Of a stretch of DNA of 64,000 nucleotides, positions 48,106 through 58,304 are shown one piece after another. The translations under genes and the position numbers were made by a program. The notes under the pieces were generated by a model. The model had not been told where the DNA came from and made no database searches. It worked only from the letters and a program-made list of their open reading frames with translations. This stretch comes from Strongyloides papillosus (taxonomy: Eukaryota > Nematoda > Chromadorea > Rhabditida > Strongyloididae): positions 930,001 through 994,000 of the forward strand of contig SRSI01000023.1 of assembly GCA_005656395.1 (NCBI GenBank). The letters are read 5' to 3'. The stretch's first letter is position 1, and every line of letters starts with the position of its first letter.

Positions 48106-49804
48106 ATGTCAGAAAATGTTTCTTCCTATAATGATTTTCTTAAGAACGCTATTGCCAATTCTAATAGTAATGTTAATAATTTCTTACTTTTTGTCAAAGT
48201 ATGTCATCTTTATAGTTATTCTGAAATAATAACAGAGTTTTCAGGTAGCAAAGGACATGAATAAGGGTTTTGAGTTTTCTGATAGTTATTCAAGATTGCT
48301 CAGAGGAAAGATTAAGGAGATCACAGGAGAGTTGTTATATAAACTTGACAAAAATAGAGAAGCTTATATATATGTTAATGAGATTCGAGTATATGTAAAA
48401 TATGACTTTCAACTAAATGAGTTTCATAAAGAACTTGAAGTTTTAAGTTATAGAGTTGCTGATGACCACCCTTTTACTCCTTCCAAAAAGTTGCATGTTA
48501 TCAAAACCAAGATAGATATTGGTGGTGACAGTTCATATGAGGCTAATGAGAAAGAAGGGGACTTGGAACGTGTTTACAATGATGAAAAAAATCTCGACTT
48601 TTCCCTCAATGTTCTTGTACTTCTAAAGGGTGCTATGAATGAAACAAAAGTACCTAATGAATTTGTGTTCAACTTAATCGTTGGTGATTATCTTGGAAAC
48701 ACGATGAATTGCGTGTTCTTTAAAAGCGATTCATCTAATAGTATTTACGATAGTGTTGAAATTGGCAAGTACTATAATTTAAGCTTATCAAATGCAAAGA
48801 CGTTTTTGTTGAAAAGCAGCTCTAGGAATTTTACGACATTTGACAAAGGATTGGCCTTAACATTCAACAGTACTAAGTTTTTACCAGCATCTAGAAAATT
48901 TCAATTCCCAGGTATTGATGTTCCGTTAAAGGATTTGGAATGCATTAATGATTACGAAATAGATCAACAGGCTAGTGTCATTGGCGTGGTTGTAAAGATC
49001 GATGATATTTCAACTTATATATATGACGGTGCCAATGTTTCAACTTCAAGAAGAATCATTTACTTAACTAATGGGACAACCACTGTACCAATATTTTTAC
49101 ACGGTGAATTAGCTTACTGCGAATTTGAAGTTGGCATGTTAGTAGGAGTCAAGTATAGCATTGTAAGAAAACATAGTGCGGGTGGAAGAATTCTTTCATG
49201 CAATAGAGCATCTTGCATTGTCAAAGATAATTTAGAAGAATATAAAAAAGTTCTTACCAAGGTATGTGATATGGATCTTGATACTATAGAGCTCCCGGAT
49301 GTTTACACAGCTCCTACAGTAGAAGAAGCTCTTAGTAATGGGAAATTTTTAATTCACATAAAAGGATTGCCATCATTTAAGATAAAGCCTAGGAAATTCT
49401 TAACAATGGGAAGAATAACTTTCTTCGGAAAATTCACAATATCAGAAAAAGCTAAAGAATATGGACCTTTTGCAAAAGTTACAATAGCAGATTCGTTAGT
49501 TCATATATCATCTATAACCTTATTTGCAAATAGACTATCAAATTTAATTCAAAACTTAACTGGGAATTTCAGTACCATCATAGACAATGGCACTGATGGA
49601 GATGTTGTCTTAAAGAATTTATTACACATTCCCATGCTCTTTAAGATAAAAATTAGCAACTATTTAGGTGATGGAAATAATGGGGAGATAATAATAAGAG
49701 GAAATAAGATTATTGAATACGTTGGTGTATGTCCTGATGGTATTTATGAACAATGGACTGAACGTATGAAAAGAGAACTTAGTTGCTTTTCTCTTGTTCA
49801 ATAA
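48106..49804 (+). CDS. RPA70-like ssDNA-binding protein, two exons
   Basis: Exon 1 48106-48198 (ATGTCAGAAAATG), 46-bp intron 48199-48244 (GTATGT to TTTTCAG), exon 2 48245-49804; 550 residues against about 616 in canonical RPA70. Two OB folds resembling DBD-A and DBD-B are visible: VFNLIVGDYLGNTMNCVFFK with YNLSLSNAKTFLL, then DVIGVVV-like VIGVVVKIDDIS with IIYLTNGTTTVPIFLHG and GVKYSIVRKH. A third OB-like region (FLTMGRITFFGKF, AKVTIADSLVHISSITLF) occupies the DBD-C place but has no CX2C zinc ribbon. The protein should bind ssDNA, probably with an RPA32-like partner encoded just upstream on the other strand. The missing zinc ribbon marks it as a specialised paralogue and not the replicative subunit; inference. 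Confidence 0.75.
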
Positions 49805-50161
49805 GGAGGAAATTTAGATATTTATTTAAATAAAGTTATATATATTAATCTTTTTATTCAATAATAATTTATATACATTAAAGTTGGATTTTTGTTGTAT
49901 TGTAGTAATTATTGTTAATAAAAAGAGAAAATTAATTATAAATGATGAAGTATTGAGAATATAAATTCTACTTTGGTATTTCATTAAAATAATTATATAT
50001 GTATGTTGGAGGAAAAATAATTTTTACAATTAATAATTTTAAATGAGTTATTTAAAGTTATGTTTTTTAGAAAAAGGAAATATTAGTTTCTGTAATTTTA
50101 TTGCCGGGAGAGATTAGATTATCATGATTTGATTTATATATTTCAATGAAAAGGCATCCAT
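49805..50161. other. 3' flank of RPA70-like gene
   Basis: AT-rich; contains AATAAA at about 49829 as a likely polyadenylation signal. Confidence 0.4.
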
Positions 50162-51234
50162 CTGACTTTACTACCGGGAGGAGTCAGATTGCCTTGAATA
50201 TTCGAATTATTATTAGGAATTCTCTTATACTGTTTTCTTATATTGCCTTTTCTTTTGATGAAAGCAAAGCTTTCCTGGTCGTAGTGAATTTTGTCAGAAT
50301 TATGAAGGAGGAATAGCTTGTTCTTTGTGGGAATTGTAAGCACGTTTATTAAATGCCCAACACCGGGTGGGAAATACGAATCGCCTCGTACAAAATTCAG
50401 CCCCCCGTCATAAAAAAAACTTTTTTGCCTGCCATATATATAATGGATTTTTATAATTATCATTGATAGTATAAGACTATTGATTTTTTTGAGTTTATTA
50501 AAATTCAACCTGTTTAGTGTAAAAGTAGTCACTCAAAGTTTTCCTTGGAACGATGTTCTCATATGGAAAAGAGAGTTTAACAAGTATTATTACAAGGAAA
50601 AATTTGAGTAACCATTTTTTACATCATACAGTTTGAATTTTAATAAACTCATTTTTTTATATATATATCGATCAATGACATTTATTTTAATGATAATTAT
50701 TCAATTTCCAATTATCTTTTTTTTTCGTGTGACATTTTCAGAGAAAGTATTCTAGTTTATTTTTTAATAAGGCTAGAGCATTGCATTCAGAACATGGAGC
50801 ACTGCCGTCTTTGGACACCCCATATAGGAAATAGGGGTAAAGGGTCCGTGAAAGTGTTTTATTAATGTTTATTTTTTTTTGATTTGGTAATTTGTTTAAA
50901 AAATTATCTTGTAGATTTTTTATTTATTGAAAATGTGATATTATTGTGATGAGGGTTGGTGGTATCTATGAAAAAGTTTTTTTTATGACGGGGGGCTGAA
51001 TTTTGTACGAGGCGATTCGTATTTCCCACCCGGTGTTGGGCATTTAATAAACGTGCTTACAATTCCCACAAAGAACAAGCTATTCCTCCTTCATAATTCT
51101 GACAAAATTCACTACGACCAGGAAAGCTTTGCTTTCATCAAAAGAAAAGGCAATATAAGAAAACAGTATAAGAGAATTCCTAATAATAATTCGAATATTC
51201 AAGGCAATCTGACTCCTCCCGGTAGTAAAGTCAG
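50162..51234. repeat. Inverted repeat with 264-bp arms and protein-like sequence
   Basis: Arm 1 50162-50425 and arm 2 50971-51234 are almost exact complements, separated by 545 bp. Outer ends read CTGACTTTACTACCGGGAGG; inner ends read CGTCATAAAAAAAACTTTTT. The arms are less AT-rich than the flanks and read as protein when taken inward to outward (GGLNFVRGDSYFPPGVGH, then IPTKNKLFLLHNSDK and NLTPPGSKV) in both copies. A transcript across it would fold into a long hairpin. The outer end of arm 2 lies right at the start of the segmental duplication at 51235. No target duplication is evident, so transposon or gene-fragment inversion are both possible. Confidence 0.85.
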
Positions 51235-51652
51235 TAAATATTGTAATATTTTAATAAAGGATTTCTATAAAAGCATTTAAAATTTCGAATAGAATTAACT
51301 TCTGATGAAGTATTTTAAAATATATTGTAAAAACAACTTAAGTTTTAAGATAAAAATATATCATAAAAAATAGCGACTAATTTAAACAATTTTTTATATA
51401 TTGTTTTGATTTTTATAAGTGAAATATTTGCGGAAAAATTAGTCGCAACTCAAATAATTTTAAATTTTATTGAGTTAGCAAATTTACTAAATTTTTACAC
51501 ATGTCTGGTCCTTTTTTGTGTATATATGTAACTATATATATTATTTTTTGATTCATTAGAAATTAAATATTTATTTTTATGCATTCTTGCATGAGAATTT
51601 TTAGTATTTAAATAAATTTTATTTTCATATTATTAAAGTTAAATATTCAAAA
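51235..51652. repeat. Upstream half of segmental duplication (copy 2)
   Basis: Matches 3371-3783 through to the ATG of the small secreted gene. The match starts at the edge of the inverted repeat. Probable promoter of the gene at 51653. Confidence 0.75.
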
Positions 51653-52853
51653 ATGAAAGTTCGTAATGCATTAATAGTATTTATAATTATTTCTTTACCT
51701 AATATGGTTGAAAATGAGGAAAGTTATCCGTGGTGGTATTACGATTTTTTGTTCTTTGCATATGTAAGAAATCACATTTGTGAAGACAATTTAGAGTTCA
51801 CTGTGAAAATAGGAGTTCAAAGAACACCAAAAATTCTTACAACATTAAAGATGAAATGTAAAAATACTGATAGTATTTGCAGGATTTATTTTATAGAAAA
51901 TATAAACATTTATTGGGAAGATAGTAAGTAAATACATAGAAAAAATAATTTGTTTTAATCCCGTTTTTCGAGTCAATCGACTAATTTTTAAAAATTTTGT
52001 ACAACTAAAAATTTTATTTTCCATTATTATTTTACTAACATAAGGGCAACTAAAAAAATGTATGTTAGTAAATTTATTTGACCTAAAACCTTGATACGCA
52101 ACAACAGTAATGAGTGAATATTGGAAAAGTTGATTTTTAAAATCTCTGGAAATTAAATTTTTTTTTCAAAATATTTATTTTTACTAGGAGTAATTTTTTA
52201 TAAAAAAAAAGAATAAGCATAGTGGAAATATGCACTTTTTGGATTTTTGTACTAAAATTCGAGAACACATTTGCCTTCTATTTTATTTATTTGGTATTGC
52301 TGGATCTAGATGTAAAATTTCATAAAAAATCGAATAAGCATAATGAGAACATGTGCTTTTTTTATTTTTATACTTAAAAATTTAAAAAACTAAAAAAATT
52401 CTAAAAAACAATAAAAGCGTTAATTTATGAAGCTGAAAGTATACTTATTCGTTTTTTAATAAAAAAATTACTATAAGAAAAAATATTTATTTTTGAAAAA
52501 ATATATTTACTGGAAGCTTGTAAAAACCAATTCTTCCGAATTCAATTCACTGCAGCTTCTGTATCTCAAAGTTTTAGATCGAATAAATTTTCTAACATAC
52601 ATTAATTAAGTTGCTCTTTCTACTAATTAAATAAAAATGGAAAATCAAATTTTTATTTGTACCTCCAATGTCTGATTGACTCATAAAACGAGATTTAATT
52701 AAAGGGCTTTATTTTGAATGGCATTGTGACTGTCAACTTAATTTTGGAAATAGATCTATTGTACACAGAAGTAGTCATCAAAATTTAGAGTGTGTATGGA
52801 AACGAGAAAGTTGGAGATATTTGTGCGATGCAGGCGTAATAATAATTTCATAA
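51653..52853 (+). CDS. Small secreted Cys-containing protein, two exons (complete copy)
   Basis: Exon 1 51653-51923 encodes a signal peptide (MKVRNALIVFIIISLP) and about 70 further residues with CXnC pairs (HICEDNLEF, MKCKNTDSICRIYF). A GTAAGT donor at 51924 and an acceptor TAATTAAAG at 52704 bound a 780-bp intron. Exon 2 (52705-52853) is in phase and reads FEWHCDCQLNFGN, then NLECVWKRESWRYLCD, ending in TAA: about 139 residues with eight or so Cys in the mature part, likely disulphide-linked. The intron contains a large foldback. Family not recognised. A truncated copy is at 3784. Exon 2 is my inference from phase, Cys content and coding-like composition. Confidence 0.62.
51950..52704. repeat. 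Long imperfect foldback filling an intron
   Basis: The left part (from TTTTAATCCCGTTTTTCGAG) is the imperfect complement of the right part (ending CTCATAAAACGAGATTTAAT), through successive blocks such as AAAATTTTATTTTCCATTA and TGTATGTTAGTAAATTTATT. Arms are about 250 bp with 70-80% match by eye. The right end abuts the splice acceptor at 52703-52704. Confidence 0.75.
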
Positions 52854-53876
52854 GAACAATAAAGAAAATTATTGGAGAAGAAACACACAAAAGGTTTTTT
52901 CATTATTTAAGAATCAATTTTATCGAAAAGAGAACTATTTTCATAAAATAATAATCTATTTTAAAACTATATTTAAGTTTTATATTACTTTTTTGTTTTA
53001 ATGGTTTTTCTAAAAATTTAATAAAATTGTTTTTAATATTAAAAATTTTTTGCGAACAAACAATTTTTCCATTAAAACTAAGACTATTTTCTAAATAATT
53101 GGATCACCTTGTCTTTTATCAGGCCATTAAAATAAAAACAAAATAGTTTAAAATATTAATTTAGTAACGTCTAGAAAAAAAATAATAATGAAAAATTAAA
53201 CAACTCCGACTAAAGCAAACCTTAATTTGAAAAATATTGTTACAGGCAGATAAATTCAAAATTTCTTTTAGCACAAAAATATAGCATACGGTACAAGTTA
53301 TATATCTTTACTTAATTTTATGAATTCCCGGTGTAGCTTTGCAATAAAATATATTTTTGTGGATACATATATTATAATACATTTATTATTTTATATTTAT
53401 ATTGTTGACTTAACTATATTTATCTCTTGTTATCATAATATTTGTTTGTGTATTTTGGGTTATACGTCATTTAAAAATAAATTTTTTTCTGTATTATTTA
53501 ATTACACATAAAAAATCAAAAAGACACAGGTTTGCGTAAAATGAAATAAATTTGTGCCACCTAAAAAAATTGTGTTTTCTTAATCTCCTATAAATTTTAC
53601 TACATTTATTTTGTATGTTAAAATTAAAACAATAATTGTTATTAAGAGACGGTGGACATTCGGCCTTCACGTCAAAAATAATTTTGTCGCGTATTAAAGT
53701 TTTTGCGTCACATAGTAAACGTAAATTGTTTTTTTTAAGCCTTAACAAGATTTTTTTAATTATTTCGAAAAATGTTTTAACGATAATTACATTTAAATTT
53801 TATCATCAATACACGAAACAAAATTTTTGCAATACAACATATAGCAGATCTCATACTTTATTAAACTTTTAAATAA
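52854..53876. other. Intergenic before the gypsy element
   Basis: AT-rich. A short relic, GAGACGGTGGACATTCGGCC at about 53646, matches foldback interiors. No gene seen. Confidence 0.4.
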
Positions 53877-53999
53877 TGTTTGGATGATGACATTTATTAA
53901 GTATAAATATCGTCCTTTTGATTACTTTTATATATTATATTGTATCTTTCTCTAGAATAAAGTCATTGTTTTTATATATTTGTTACTAACAACTAAACA
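53877..53999 (+). repeat. 5' LTR
   Basis: Starts TGTTTGGATGATGACATTTA and ends ACTAACAACTAAACA. It contains AATAAAG at about 53956, a possible polyadenylation signal. Very short for a gypsy LTR. Confidence 0.85.
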
Positions 54000-54015
54000 T
54001 GGCGCCCCCGGATTC
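54000..54015 (+). other. tRNA primer-binding site
   Basis: TGGCGCCCCCGGATTC directly follows the LTR. It starts with the TGG that pairs with a tRNA CCA end and its complement has the form of a T-arm plus acceptor strand (GAATCC...). The G+C-rich run stands out strongly in this AT-rich window. Confidence 0.8.
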
Positions 54016-54748
54016 AAAAATTTTTAAAATAAGTTCTTGTCCATGTCCACGAATGTACGCAAATTATCTTAGAGTACTGGGTTCAGGGTTAGAGGAAAAG
54101 GATTTCTACCGGGTGATTCTTGACAATGTTCCTGAGGATTTTAGAGCTGAAATTGTCAGAGATGCAATGGAGAAACCTGATGGCCTGATGATGGATCCTG
54201 AGTATTTATTGGGTATAGTGGAAAGATGTTGTGCAGAAAGGGAGGAACTGGAGCCTATTTTATTATCGGTTGATAGGTTGATGACCTTGAAGTTTAAAGA
54301 AGGGAAAAATGCTTACACGAATTTACTTAACGAAATTACCTTGAGATCGCATTTTATTGGTAATAAAGAAATAAAAGAATATGTAATCGTAATGCTGTTC
54401 ATGTTTTTGTTACCTACAAAAGATAAAGTTGATGTAGATAGTAACAAGTTATGGACATTAGCAAAGGCTAAAGAGTATGCGGTAAAAGCTGATGTTACAG
54501 ATAAATACAAGTACAGCATTAAGAAGAAAGATATTCCAAAAAGTGAAGCTCAAAGTAGCACAGAGAAAGAGGAAAAAGAAGCTGTAAAGAGAGAAGTGTC
54601 GAATAAAAGATTGTTCGTAGAAGAAGAAGCTTGTCAAGCAGAAGCTTTTATAGATGGAGTGAGGAAAGTTACAAGTCATTTAGATTCTGGAGCTGGTGCA
54701 AACTCTATTGTGTCAGCTATGTTACACAAAGCATTTTGGATGATTTAA
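54016..54748 (+). pseudogene. gag and start of protease of the gypsy element
   Basis: The open frame formally begins at ATG 53999, but that ATG straddles the LTR/primer site, so a later Met (MYANYLRV, about 54051) is the likelier start. The first 200 residues are helical, capsid-like, without a zinc knuckle, and end in a Lys/Glu-rich stretch. At the end, HLDSGAGANSIVSAM is the retropepsin active site DSGA. The frame stops at 54746-54748 just after it. Confidence 0.72.
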
Positions 54749-57606
54749 AGAAGGATGACATTGTTGTCTTTAAGGATGCACATGGTCGACAAGTTTGAAG
54801 TTTAGGTTATTTTGAATCTCAAATTGAATTTGATGAATTGCCGGACTGTAAATATAGTGTAAAGATGCATGTGAATCCAGAAAGCTCCGATGTGTTATTG
54901 GGATTTCCTTTTTTAAAGAAAAATAAAATTAATATCTTCGATATAAGTAAGTCTATAAGGGATGATTCACAATTAGGAGACAAAAAGTTTGTAAAAGGTA
55001 TTGAATTTGATATGTCTTTGCCTGGGGTCGAAAAGTTTTTGGCTGAAGGAAAGTCAGTAGTGTTGACGGATGATGTTGAAAGAGGAAATGTCTTAGTTGC
55101 TGAAGTTAATTTGGTAGATTTCAGACCTAAGTTAATGAGAGAAACTAAGGTTCCTGATGATATAAAAGATGAGGTAATTTCTGTTTTTAAAGAGTATTGT
55201 GATAAAGGTTTTTTGGAAAAAATTGATGATAAGTCAAATGTAAGGAACACGATTGGAGTAGTGTTTTAATAGAAAAGAAAACAAAAAAGTAAGACCTTGC
55301 TTGAATTTAGTATACATGAATCAATTTGCCGAAGAAGTAATCATGCCCAAGTTGCCACAAATCGCGGATATAGTGAGAGATGGAAAGTTTAAAGTTTTAA
55401 GTATTGGTGATATTGATAAAGCGTTTTTCAGGGTTTCCTTGATCGGTAATATTTTAGATCATTTAGTAGTGGCAACTAATGTTGGCTGGTATAGGGTAAA
55501 AGTGCTGCCGTTTGGTTTTAAAAATTCTCCTGCAATATTTTATTCTCTAATTATGGAAAGGTTAAAAAATCTGGGTGTAAGATGTACTTATATATGGATG
55601 ATTTTATTCTGTTATCTGATAAAGACTCACACGACAAAGATCTGTTATCAGTTCTACAGATTTCCAGGGATTTGAACATAAAATTATTGGTAAATAAATG
55701 TAAATTTGGTACTACAACTATCACTTAATTGGTTGAAGAATAAATAGCGGTATTGAGATACCAGAAACAGAAATTGATAGATTGTACTCTTTCCCTTGTC
55801 CGAATACGAAAGAAGAATTGAAAAGTACTCTTGCAAAATATCAATATAGAGCTCAATGTATACCTCAATATTCAAAGTTTGCTGCTTCGTTACATAAATA
55901 TACAGGTGCTGTACAATTTGATAAAAGTAAAGTTCAAAACTTATATCAGAAGTTGAGAGAGTCTATTAAAGAAAATGTGAAGTTATATCCTATTGAAGAT
56001 GAAGCTAAATATATTAAGGTTATTGTTGAGGCAGACGATTTTGCAATATGGTATTCTTCGTTTGTGGTATGTGATAAGGAGGAGAAATTGTTTGATGTTA
56101 GTTCTCGTACATTAAAAGAACATGAAAGAAATTATTTGTATCAATTAAAATTGTTGATATGCTCGAATGAATGTTTGAAGAAGCAGTCTTATCATTAGCT
56201 GATGTACAATATAGTTTGTATAAGTAATGTTAAGAATCTTGATAAGGTTGTTTTTCCAATACCAGTAGTAGCAAAGAATACTTATCAGCGCTTGTTTATG
56301 AAATTGTTGAAATATAATATTTCTTTTGAGAAAAGTGGTAAATGTACTATTGGTTTAAAATTCTTACAAGTAGCGAATATAGATTAGATAAAACAATTGA
56401 TTGGGATACAACAAGATGATTTTATTAAATTTTTAGTTAGTAATAAAGATTCTCTAGACGATTAGCCAGTCTAAGAAAAGCAGAAATTCTTTAAAGATGT
56501 TACTAGTGAGGATATTTAGTATATTTGGTTCATTGGTATTGGTAAAAGGCAGATTGATTATACCAAATCAGGTTGTAGAATCAGTTGTAAGAAGAATGCA
56601 CAGTGAACATAAATCAGGTTCAGCAATGGTGAAAGAAGCTAAGCGGTACATTTGGTTCGACAACTTGGAAAAGTTATTGATGAATGAGTATAAAAAATGT
56701 AATACATGTATGGAATTAATGACAGATCGTAGAGTTGCTGTATCTCCATGGCCTACATGAGAATTTTCTATGAAAAGGTTCCATGCTGATGTTTTTAAAT
56801 ATGCAAGAAAAAAGGTGATGTTAGTTGTGGATAGTTACAATTCCTTCGTTATTTTGAGGTTGATTAAGAACTTGTCTAGTGCTTCAACGATAAAGACGTT
56901 TGATAGTATATTTGGTTTTTACTCAAAACTGGCTGTGATAGTGTATGATAATGCGTCAAATTATGCTTGTCATATGGTTATGGAATACTTTGTCGACAAT
57001 GGAATTTATCCAGCTTATTCAATACCAAGACATAGTCAAAGTAATGGATCCGCTGAAGTGGCGGTAAGAATTGTGAAGCAATATTTATAGTCAAAGGAAG
57101 TTAAAACTATTAATGAAAATGTTCTGAACGCTGTCATGGTGTTTATAAATGGTAGAACAATGGAAGATAAAGAAAATGGTACACTAACAACACCGGCTGA
57201 AAAATTTTTTAATATTAAGTTATTGATGGAAAAAATTTTAGACAAGTATCAATATAACCCAGAGCCTCTAAAATGCAATTGTTGGGTAAAAATAGATAAA
57301 AAATCAAAATGGATTAAAGGTGTAGCATTAGAAAGAATTAGTAAATCAGTGTACAAAGTACAAGTCTATAAGAAGATATATGTTTAAAAGGATGATATGG
57401 TAAGACTGGTTTATGATAATCGAATTGTGCAACCGGAAGATAGTGAAGAATCAGATAGTCTGAGATCATCACTGGTATGTGAAGATATCGCAGATGAAAT
57501 GTTTAGTTTGACTTTGGAAGCTAGAGACATGCAACAACAAATAAATGATTACTTAGGAGGTACGGGAAACAGACGAAAATTTGGTAAAGAATATAGAAAA
57601 CAATAA
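54749..57606 (+). pseudogene. gypsy Pol: protease tail, RT, RNase H, integrase (broken)
   Basis: In several frames: the protease C-terminus (DVLLGFPFLKKN, about 54890); RT motifs DIDKAFFRV (about 55400), FGFKNSPAIFY (about 55510) and, in another frame, YMDDF (about 55591); then a degraded native RNase H (EADDFAIWYSS, about 56028; RTLKEHERNYLY, about 56107); then integrase with HHCC zinc finger (HSEHKS, CNTCME, about 56590-56720) and core D (HADVFKYA; LVVDSYNSF), DNASNY and SAEVAVRIVK (about 56780-57075). At least six stops or shifts interrupt it. The native RNase H lacks a clear complete catalytic set. Confidence 0.85.
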
Positions 57607-58153
57607 AGTTGTTCAAGAATCTAAAGTCGTACCAGAAAAGTTCTATGTTGAATCGGAAGTATATTATCAGAAGCACGTAAAGAAATTAGGCAATGTGTTG
57701 GTAATTTCATCAGACGGTTCTTGTGAAGGAGGAAGAGGTTATGGTGTTGGAGTATATAGAGACAACAGGTGTGTACATGAACATTCAGGAAGGTTAGGCA
57801 ATAATAGTAGTGCACAATTGTGTGAAATGTTTGCTTTTGCAAAAGGTTTGGAGTTAGCCTTTTATCACTTGAAACCAGATGAAATAGTGGTCATGGTATC
57901 AGATTCATGTTATGTTTGTAATTTGTTTTCGGAACAAATCTGTGCTATAAGAAAGGCTGACTACATGAAAAGTTCAGGAAAAACTTTGGTGCACAGAGAA
58001 TTAATAAGAAAGGCTGATGAAATGATAAATAAGCTTGAAAATTTATATATTATTCAAGATAAAAGACATGCTGGTATAAGGGTGAATGAAAAAGCTGATG
58101 AACTGGCAAAAAAGGGAGCTAAGTTAAATCCAAAATTTGTGGAAAAAATTTGA
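57581..58153 (+). CDS. Second RNase HI domain after integrase
   Basis: The 190-residue frame contains an RNase HI fold with all four acidic positions visible: ISSDGSCEGGRGYGVGVY (first Asp), SSAQLCEMFAFAKGLELA (Glu), VVMVSDSCYVCNLF (Asp), and HAGIRVNEKADELAKKGA (His and last Asp). It would cut RNA in RNA-DNA hybrids. It is open and intact although the native RNase H and the rest of Pol are decayed. Known gypsy elements with a second RNase H, such as the plant Tat lineage, carry it before the integrase; here it is the last ORF, 28 bp before the 3' LTR. The start codon is uncertain, since the frame overlaps the end of the preceding one at 57581-57606 and may be reached by a frameshift. Confidence 0.85.
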   Translation: MVKNIENNKVVQESKVVPEKFYVESEVYYQKHVKKLGNVLVISSDGSCEGGRGYGVGVYRDNRCVHEHSGRLGNNSSAQLCEMFAFAKGLELAFYHLKPDEIVVMVSDSCYVCNLFSEQICAIRKADYMKSSGKTLVHRELIRKADEMINKLENLYIIQDKRHAGIRVNEKADELAKKGAKLNPKFVEKI

Positions 58154-58171
58154 TATGATCTAATTATTTCC

Positions 58172-58180
58172 AAGTGAGGA
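58172..58180 (+). other. Polypurine tract
   Basis: AAGTGAGGA immediately precedes the 3' LTR, the place of the plus-strand primer; it is short and includes one T. Confidence 0.5.
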
Positions 58181-58304
58181 TGTTTGGATGATAACATTTA
58201 TTAAGCATAAATATCGTTCTTTTGATTACTTTGGTTCATTATATTGTATCTTTCTCTAGAAAAAAGTCATTGTTTTTTATATATTTGTTACTAACAACTA
58301 ATCA
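58181..58304 (+). repeat. 3' LTR
   Basis: TGTTTGGATGATAACATTTA to ACTAACAACTAATCA; differs from the 5' LTR at about ten positions, so the insertion is not recent if LTRs diverge neutrally. Confidence 0.85.

Larger units (their letters stand above)
53877..58304 (+). mobile_element. Gypsy-type LTR retrotransposon with extra RNase H
   Basis: Direct LTRs of 123-124 bp (53877-53999 and 58181-58304, TG...CA, roughly 92% alike by eye) flank gag, protease, reverse transcriptase, RNase H, integrase and a second RNase H-like ORF. A primer-binding site follows the 5' LTR and a purine tract precedes the 3' LTR. RT-before-integrase order makes it gypsy/Metaviridae-like. Multiple stops and frame changes make it defective. 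No clean target duplication is seen. Confidence 0.9.

Noticed and set aside
54819..55250. Minus-strand 143-residue frame
   Set aside because: Antisense to the gypsy Pol region; Ser/Phe-rich composition of a shadow.
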